Source: Ecdyonurus torrentis (lineage: Eukaryota > Arthropoda > Insecta > Ephemeroptera > Heptageniidae). Taken from it: DNA of 64,000 nt. Location: the NCBI GenBank assembly GCA_949318235.1, contig OX439131.1, forward strand, positions 13,950,434-14,014,433, written 5' to 3'. Shown in pieces: positions 57,053 through 64,000 of this stretch (positions within the stretch are counted from its first letter, which is position 1; the number at the start of each line of letters is the position of its first letter). Both the position numbers and the translations under genes were made by a program. The notes below the pieces were generated by a model, which ran no database searches, was not told where the DNA came from, and saw only the letters and a program-made list of their open reading frames with translations.

Positions 57053-57925
57053 CATGCCATGTTAGTATAGCAAAGAAAATAAACCTATTAACACACAAAT
57101 AAAGCTCATGCATTATAACTTATAACTATATTTTATGTTACTTGCAGCCACATTTAGATTACTCACATAATATTTTGAAATAAATATTTTAGACAAAAAA
57201 AACAACAATATAATTTGTTTTTTAAATAAATTATCATGTTATTCATTATCATTATATGCTATTATATCCTAGATTTAAGAATTTTATTTGGAACTTAGAA
57301 CTTGCATGGCCTTGCATCTGTGGAATTCAAAAGTTGACTCCTATGATTTTCATGTCGTAAAGGCAACAGTAACTACTTACCTATGATAAAAATGTAAAAA
57401 CTCCACGACTTTTAGCAATACCACAGTAATGACTTCTTAAAACAAACAATCAAACAAACAAAATGAGTAAATAAGCTGGCCAACGGTTTTTATTTGTGTA
57501 AATGAGCTTGCCAACGTTTTTTTTTTTTTTTTCTTTTTAAGTTTTTTTTTTTGTTTATTCTGAAGTAGGAAAGCATCCTTCCTTTTCGATAGATGTTTCT
57601 TTTTATAATGTTTGAGTTGCTTAAGTTTTTTTTGTATTACTTTTTAAAAGTCGTAATATGACATTACAGCCGGTAACTTTTGCAAGAGTATAACGTCATA
57701 TTGCAATTTTCCAATTTTAATGAAAAAAATAGTAAAATCGTAAATATGGAGCATCAAACGATTCAGGGCGTTTTAAAATATGCATTAAAATCACCCATGC
57801 ATTTTTTACCTCATCATGCAATATAAAACTATTAAATAAGTGCATATTTTTCCTGGTCCAAACCCTCCTTTGTCCTTTGTGCCATATTATATATGGATAA
57901 GGATATATGGATATTATATGTGGAT
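56808..57925. other. Region downstream of G6, nothing recognised
   Basis: Contains a TA tract at 57004-57051 and poly-T runs near 57518-57552. The open frames are AT-driven. Confidence 0.55.
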
Positions 57926-58262
57926 ATGGCACAGTCATCGCGTTGTCTGAACCGGTTCCCGTTGGATCACCGAAGTTGAGCAACTTCGAGCGTGGTCACT
58001 ACTTGGATGGGTGAAACCGTACAAAGACTGGCGGCGTGGCTGTGCTGGCAGTTTGACCACTGCTTGCTAACGCGAGTGCTGTCAACTCTTGGTTTTCCGA
58101 GAGTCAGTGGTCCGGGTTGCAAAGATCTGGTAGTCAAGCCCAGAAGAGTGTGAAAACGGGTTGAGCCTGAGGTATGGTAAGCCTCAGATCATACATTAAA
58201 AGCTCATACTGAAAAGGTTTAATCCTGGCCTACACCGAAAGGTATTATGGCGTCATAATACT
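57926..58262 (+). mobile_element. 5S rRNA-derived SINE (SINE3-like)
   Basis: The head resembles 5S rRNA: GGATCACCGAAGTTGAGCAA followed by CTTCGAGCGTGGTCA and ACTTGGATGGGTGA cover the internal promoter region (A box, intermediate element, C box). A GC-rich body of about 200 bp unrelated to 5S follows. The 5S part lacks the normal 3' end, so this is a retroposed SINE and not a 5S gene. The exact 5' and 3' ends are uncertain. Confidence 0.75.
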
Positions 58263-59252
58263 TACCTTATTAAATATTATAAGAATATATTCCTATAATA
58301 TGAATTATGATGACTAAAACTATTATGAAATATATTGTATTCATGTATAAATATTTTTCTAATCAATATTATGTACCAATTGGTATTATGATCAATAAAG
58401 AAACTGAAGTAAAAACTGAAGTAAATTATTAGCCACACTATTATGGACTCAAAAATTCTGAAATACAGCATGCGTATTAACCAATAAATGATTGTTAAAG
58501 CAGTACTATTTTTTTCTTTCAAAGATACACTGCGATGATAATACGCTATAAACTTCAATAACCTTAAACCTCTGATAGAACACATTACTATATAAATATA
58601 AGATTTAGTCAATTTATTTCTGGTAAAATATTTTTAAGAGAATAAAACAAAATACAAATATAACTATCATTTACAAACATTAATTCAATATAATTAATGA
58701 TTTGTTTGAGTCAGATCAATACTATAATACCATATTAACAAAAAACAACAACAAAAAGAAGAAGAAGCATATTGCACAGATAAAAAAAATTGAATAACAT
58801 ATTGAAGTTTACACGTTAAAGTCAACGCCATGTTGAATCACTCAATAACATGGGTTGTTATACGAAAATGGCTCCTTTGCAAGTTTTAAAATACTATTCA
58901 ATATTTTTGAGAGCATTTATGCTGTTAAGTGGTTGAATTAGTTTCTCAAGTATGTGAGAAAAATAATAATGTAGCAAAAATTTGACCTATATCCCAAAGA
59001 AAATAGCCAAAAATGATGTTTATCCTATGCTGAGCAATGTTGTTCATAGATATAGTATTGCGAAGCGCATTCAGTATGACGTCATGTAAATACTGCACAC
59101 CCTATCCAACTACTTATTTTATAGTTGTTACAATTATTATAGAGAGGAAAGTATTGAAATAAGACATTCATTTCTATAAGATGTTCAATATAATTTATTT
59201 ATATTCTTTGTTACAGTTATTGATCGAGTTTAAAAAACAATATAAATACTTA
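58263..59252. other. G7 3' flank, nothing recognised
   Basis: AT-rich. The minus-strand AATAAA at 59194-59199 lies about 55 nt after the G7 stop codon and is the likely polyadenylation signal. The 111-codon minus frame at 58277-58612 has no coding character. Confidence 0.55.
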
Positions 59253-62200
59253 TTAATTCTTTACTTTACAAGCATCACAACGGCACTGCAGGAGATTGCC
59301 GTCACCTGATCCTGGACCGCCTGCTCCATCACCCCATGGACCATTACCTCCCCATGGACCATTGCCTCCCCATGGACCATTGCCTCCCCATGGACCATTG
59401 CCTCCCCATGGACCATTGCCTCCATTCCAGCCTTCATCTTCATCACTTGAAGAACCATTACCTTCGAACCATACTCCACCAGGACCCATACCTCCCCTGC
59501 CTGAAGGTCCCATTCCACCACCGGGACCCATTCCTCCTCTTCCTGAAGGACCCATTCCGCTACCTGGACCCATTCCTCCTCTTCCTGAAGGACCCATTCC
59601 ACCGCCGGGACCCATTCCTCCTCTTCCTGAAGGACCCATTCCGCCTCTTCCTGAAGGACCCATTCCACCACCGGGACCCATACCTCCTCTTCCTGAAGGA
59701 CCCATTCCACTACCTGGACCCATACCACCACCGGAACCTCCTCTGCCTCCTTGTCCATTTCCAAAGAAATCTCCAATTGGTCCTCCAAGTCTGCCACCAG
59801 GTCTTATATAAACATTTCCATCAGTGGGGTAAACATTTCCACCTCCTAAGCCTTCGCATGCTTTCTCTACTAATTTTGGCAATTTTCCAATAGTTCTTGC
59901 AAGTTGGTTATTTTCATTAGCTAAGTCATCAGCTAAATCTTGCAGATCCTACAGTAAAGAATTGGAATTATTCTTTTAGAATTTTCTAAAAAATATATAA
60001 TTATATATAAATAATATTACACTGATTTTAACCTAAACAATCAAATGGTACATCGTAAGAAAACTATAAATTATGAGCTCTGACAGTACTTGTACATTTT
60101 GCAACATCCATATATGAAATATATTACATTGTATTATGTTTATTTTTAACGTGCAAAAAGCTAAATTTTAATGGTAGTCAGTTAAATATTTAAACTTATT
60201 TCAACCAAAAATATAATCTCTTTTACTAAAAACTGTTATAAATTTTAACTATCTGGTATAGGTCTTGGACTTATTATTTATTTATTTATTATCTATTTTA
60301 ATTGAAAATTTCCTTTTCCTTCGGTATAATGACGTGACAAATATTTTAACTATAACAAATCAAACCAATATGATTAAAACAGTAAAAGATATATATGCAA
60401 AAACGGAGTCCATGTTGAACTATTTTTATATCTGCAATACAGAAATTTATATTTTTCTGAGCTCAATTCAAATGTCCATAAAAATGAAATAAGGCCATTT
60501 AAATATGACAAAAATTAATAAAATACTATAACTAAAAGTAAGATTTCGTTTGAAAATCATAAAATTATGCAATGAAACTTATGAGTAATGTTGTATATTG
60601 TACGTTATAAAAAATTGCTTAATAATTGTTTAATTGTTATTAAATGGCACATTGACAAGCTATAATAAAAGCTCAATTATGTGCTAATTGTTATTTTTTA
60701 GTCTATTTTTTATTTTTTTCCTGAATCTTATATTTATAATACCACGGCCGTTTAATATTGTATTACTTCACTTGAAACCACTTATAAAACAAGCAATCAA
60801 ACGTACAAAACCTGATTAAATAAACAAAAACATGTGTGATATTATTCAAATCCTTCATAAAATTTGAATTAATTTAATGTAAAGTTAATCGCATGATAAT
60901 ACCTTGATTTTTAATTTAATTTAACAACATATTTTGAATATGTTTTTATACTTAAATGTTACCTCGCTATTAACAGGTCCTCCAGAACCACCAGCTCCAG
61001 AACCTCCAGAGCCGCCTCTACCACCCCCAATCCAAGGCCATGGGTCACCGCTGCCACTTCCACCTATTATCATTATGATTTATATTTATTTAATATTATT
61101 ATATCAGTTATAAGTATTATTTTTATTGTAAATACATATACAAATGCAAAAAATTACATAATTTATGCGGTATTTGTATCATCTATAATATAAATGTTGC
61201 TGAAATCGGGCTAAAATAATTATTATGTATTAATTTTTTGTAAAGGTAAAATTTCTAAAAGAAAATATTACAGTAAATTTTCCTTTAAATGTGCCATACA
61301 AAAAACATGACGTATATCTTAAAAGAAAAGCTATGAATAAACTTAGAATTGTTTTAAATAATTGTTTAGTTGCTGGGTCTTTATATAGGTTTAAATAGTT
61401 TTCATTATGAATATGAAATAGTTTTGACAATATTATACTTCCTTTAAATTTTAAGTCCTGTTTACATACAGAGTAATAAGATTTTTTTTTAAATAAATTT
61501 CATTACAAGAAAGCTGCATATAAGATTATTAAATTTCAGTTCAATCAAAGCTACTTTATATAGTGCAAATGTTGGTCCATGTGAACAGGTCTTTAATTAA
61601 TTTAGATTTAAATTTACATAAAACAACTTTGTAAGTGTCTTAGTTATAGTGTAAGTTAATAGTGTGTGTAATAAGAGTAAGTGTTTTAATATTTATTTAA
61701 GATATCGTGCTGTTGGTAAGCATTAAATTGAAGAATTAAATTGCAACCAATATCGCCCGTTTAAATGACCTTATAAGTATAAAATTAATTATGAATGTTT
61801 TATATATTTTAAAGAGGTATTTACCTTGGCCGCCGCTTCCTGAACCAGAAGGTCCCCATCCTGAACCGCCACCACCTCCGCCTGAATAAATTTATCATTT
61901 TAAACAATGTAATTAAGTAGAATAATAGAGAACATTTGGCATTAAACATTATTTTAATATCTAGCATCGTCAGTAAAAATAGGCTATAAAAAAAACTTAT
62001 AAATTGATGAAAATAACAGTTGCTTAGTGCATTCTAATATAAATGACAATCATGATTCCAAAACACTTTAAAATAAAAGGTATTTATGTTAATTTATAGT
62101 AGACTTGACTTATCTATTTAATTGTACCCTGATCTTTATGATCATCAATGTTAGTTATTTATTCATTATTATTATCGCTAATTTTATTTCACAGACGTAT

Positions 62201-64000
62201 AATTATTTTTACCTCCTCTGCCGCCGCCTCCTGACCCTGAAGGTCCCCATCCTGAACCGCTACCACCTCCACCTACGTAAGTTTAATAACAAATTATACT
62301 TTGAAGAAAAAAAAAATAGAAAAGGTGTTACTTTAATGGAGAATAATTGTTGGTAAACAATTGAAAAAAATGCAATTGCTATTCTTTATATGACTTTCAA
62401 CTGATTATCTAAAAATAATAATTGTCTACCTAGGTTTTCTTATAGAAAAAAAAATATCACATATCAATATACCGAATACTTAAGTTATAGAGTCTAAAAC
62501 ATTTAGTATTTTTGAACATTATTTCTGGTTAAATATCATAGCGTTATTCTCAAACCCTGTTTTCCTGCACCAAAAAATGCGCATTGCATTTAAATAACCA
62601 TAGGTGATCGTCATTTTAAGAGCAGAAAACAGGGTCCATACGAACAGCACTAAAAATCATTGTTTTTTTAAAAATTTGTTACAAGTGTAAGGATATAAGT
62701 TTCCCAGTATGATAATTCACTATCTTTTTGATAGATATTTTTTTTTACTTTTAACTGTCATAGTGATCACTTTCTATCAGAATTACAGTAACAAAAACTG
62801 TGTTGTTTACCATATGTGTTGGTATATCATTTTTAACTTATACTAAAAAAATTATACACATAAGTGATCTTTGCTTTAATAATTGTCAATATAAATACCA
62901 TGGAGTTTTCATTAATTTTATTTTATTTTTATATAATTAATACCTCGTCCGCCACTACCTCCGCTCCCTGAAGGACCCCAACCTGAACCGCCACCACCTC
63001 CACCTAAAAAAAAAAGAAGAAGAAAAAAAAATTAAATATAAATTAAAATGATAATAAATTAAGTAAAAATTACTTAAATTGCATAACAAATTAGTTAACT
63101 TTTTTCTTTGTATATTTTACAGATATAATTTATATTTACCTCTGCCGCCGCCTCCTGAACCTGAAGGACCCCAGCCTGCACCGCTGCCACCTGCACCTAA
63201 ATAAAGTTATTGATTATTATTTATTTTATTTATTGCAAATAAATTAGCCAAGAACAGTAAACAGGCAAAATTTCTAAAATATATTATGCTGTTGTTCTTT
63301 AAAAATATTTTTTCTGCAATATTAACACTCCAAAAATGTATTTTTTTTTAATTAAAAATATTTTTTGAATTTTTATTGCCAGTGAGAAGCAGTATATTTA
63401 TTATACTCTTGCTGAAAATAAATATAATATTTAATCATAAGATAAAAATATTATCTATTCGTTTATATGTATTTTTATTTTGTTTAGATGAAAATTGTAT
63501 AATAGCTATTTACCACCTCCGCCGCCTGCTCCTCCCCTGCCACCTCCTCCTCCTCTACCGCGTCCACCGCCTCCTGATCCACCACCTCCTGATCCACCAC
63601 CCCCTGCTCCACCACCGCGTCCTCCTCCTCCTCCACCGCGTCCACCACCTCCTGCTCCACCACCGCGTCCACCACCTCCTGCTCCACCACCGCGTCCACC
63701 GCCTCCTGATCCACCACCTCCACCTTTAAAATAAAAATTAATTATTTAATCTGTAAACGTCTCATCTTAAATATAGTACAACTATTCTGAAGTGTTATGT
63801 AGTTAAATGTCTCATATCACCGTCAAATATAAAATTGAAATCAATATAATTTAAAAAAATGTGTGATACAATGTTTATATTGCAATTAATGTATATACAG
63901 TATTAAAAAATTAAAATACAACAGAAAAATACAGGCGTGTTGGAATTATGGTCCTGCTTCTTAATAATTATGACTACATCTGAGCATACCTTGTCCACCA
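59253..64000 (-). CDS. G7: secreted Gly-rich protein with cassette exons, helix module and Cys cap (5' end off window)
   Basis: Partial gene; exons read on the minus strand: 63990-64000 (cut by the window edge), 63514-63723, 63140-63196, 62944-63003, 62213-62272, 61825-61881, 60963-61063 and 59253-59948. Signal peptide and start lie to the right. The upstream exons are phase 1-1 cassettes: one of 210 bp (GGGGRGG type) and four of 57-60 bp, each encoding a version of GGGGGSGWGPSGSGGGGRG. The 101-bp exon changes phase from 1 to 0. The final exon begins in phase 0 at the shared module (LANENNQLARTIGKLPKLV, then EKAC), then repeats GGMGPSGRGGMGPGG and five GPWGGN units, and ends LLQCRCDACKVKN without the intron that precedes the cap in G2-G4. 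Frame is kept across all seven introns. Inferred extracellular structural protein. Confidence 0.85.
59960..60950. other. Large G7 intron before the last exon
   Basis: About 1 kb of AT-rich DNA. The plus frame at 60265-60492 is not supported by any domain or splice context. Confidence 0.5.
61100..61800. other. G7 intron with a weak protein-like frame
   Basis: Minus frame 61230-61430 contains LYKDPATKQLFKTILSLF, which might be a fragment of an old mobile-element protein, but I cannot assign it. Confidence 0.3.
62554..62635. repeat. Short inverted repeat in a G7 intron
   Basis: ACCCTGTTTTCCTGC (62554-62568) faces GCAGAAAACAGGGT (62622-62635); a foldback of about 82 bp, possibly the remnant of a small MITE. 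Confidence 0.5.

Noticed and set aside
57926..58050. A functional 5S rRNA gene
   Set aside because: Only the central promoter-bearing part resembles 5S; the 3' end is replaced by unrelated SINE body.
58277..58612. A 111-codon minus-strand frame
   Set aside because: AT-driven composition (Ile, Tyr, Phe, Ser), no signal peptide, domain, splice sites or promoter.

Overview
The window looks like AT-rich nuclear DNA of an arthropod, probably an insect. The genes have many short exons, GT-AG introns (usually GTAAGT), TATA boxes followed by TCAGT-type initiators, long TA and GA microsatellites, and pieces of a LINE, two SINE types and several inverted-repeat elements. The species cannot be named from sequence alone. 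Nothing points to bacteria, phage or a virus.

Almost every gene I can assemble by splicing encodes a small secreted protein: a signal peptide in the first coding exon, then low-complexity sequence rich in Gly or in Ser/Asp. Layout: G1 (minus, 45-1230, perhaps incomplete), G2 (minus, 2726-5541), G3 (plus, 8418-10657), a repeat-filled gap holding a dead LINE (10.7-14.4 kb), and G4 (minus, 14470-17217). Next come two near-identical tandem copies of an 18.4 kb block (18819-37223 and 37224-55413). Each copy carries five genes: A1 plus, A2 minus, A3 plus, A4 minus, A5 minus, with B1-B5 as their counterparts. To the right lie G6 (plus, 55936-56807), a 5S-derived SINE, and G7 (minus, 59253 to beyond the right edge), which has a run of tiny Gly-rich cassette exons.

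Three features tie the cluster together. (1) G1, G2, G3, G4, A1/B1 and G7 share a helical module, consensus LAKKNxxLAxxVxKxPxxI, usually beginning at a phase-0 exon boundary. (2) G2, G3, G4 and G7 end in CxCDxCKV, and several proteins also carry CxC or CxxC just after the signal peptide. (3) Seven gene types (G1, G2, G3, G4, A1, A2, G6) share a promoter element, NCGTGANNNCGTG, placed 5-11 bp upstream of the TATA box. These same genes have a noncoding first exon and a 5'UTR intron, whereas A3, A4 and A5 lack both the element and the intron.

My reading, which is inference, is a co-regulated cluster for an extracellular material such as silk, glue, egg coat or salivary secretion. Gly-rich proteins would form the bulk and be cross-linked through their Cys caps, and acidic Ser-rich proteins would be likely phosphorylation targets. 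I do not recognise a named family, so gene symbols are left empty. Gene models were spliced by hand from reading frame and splice-site agreement; no transcript data were available.
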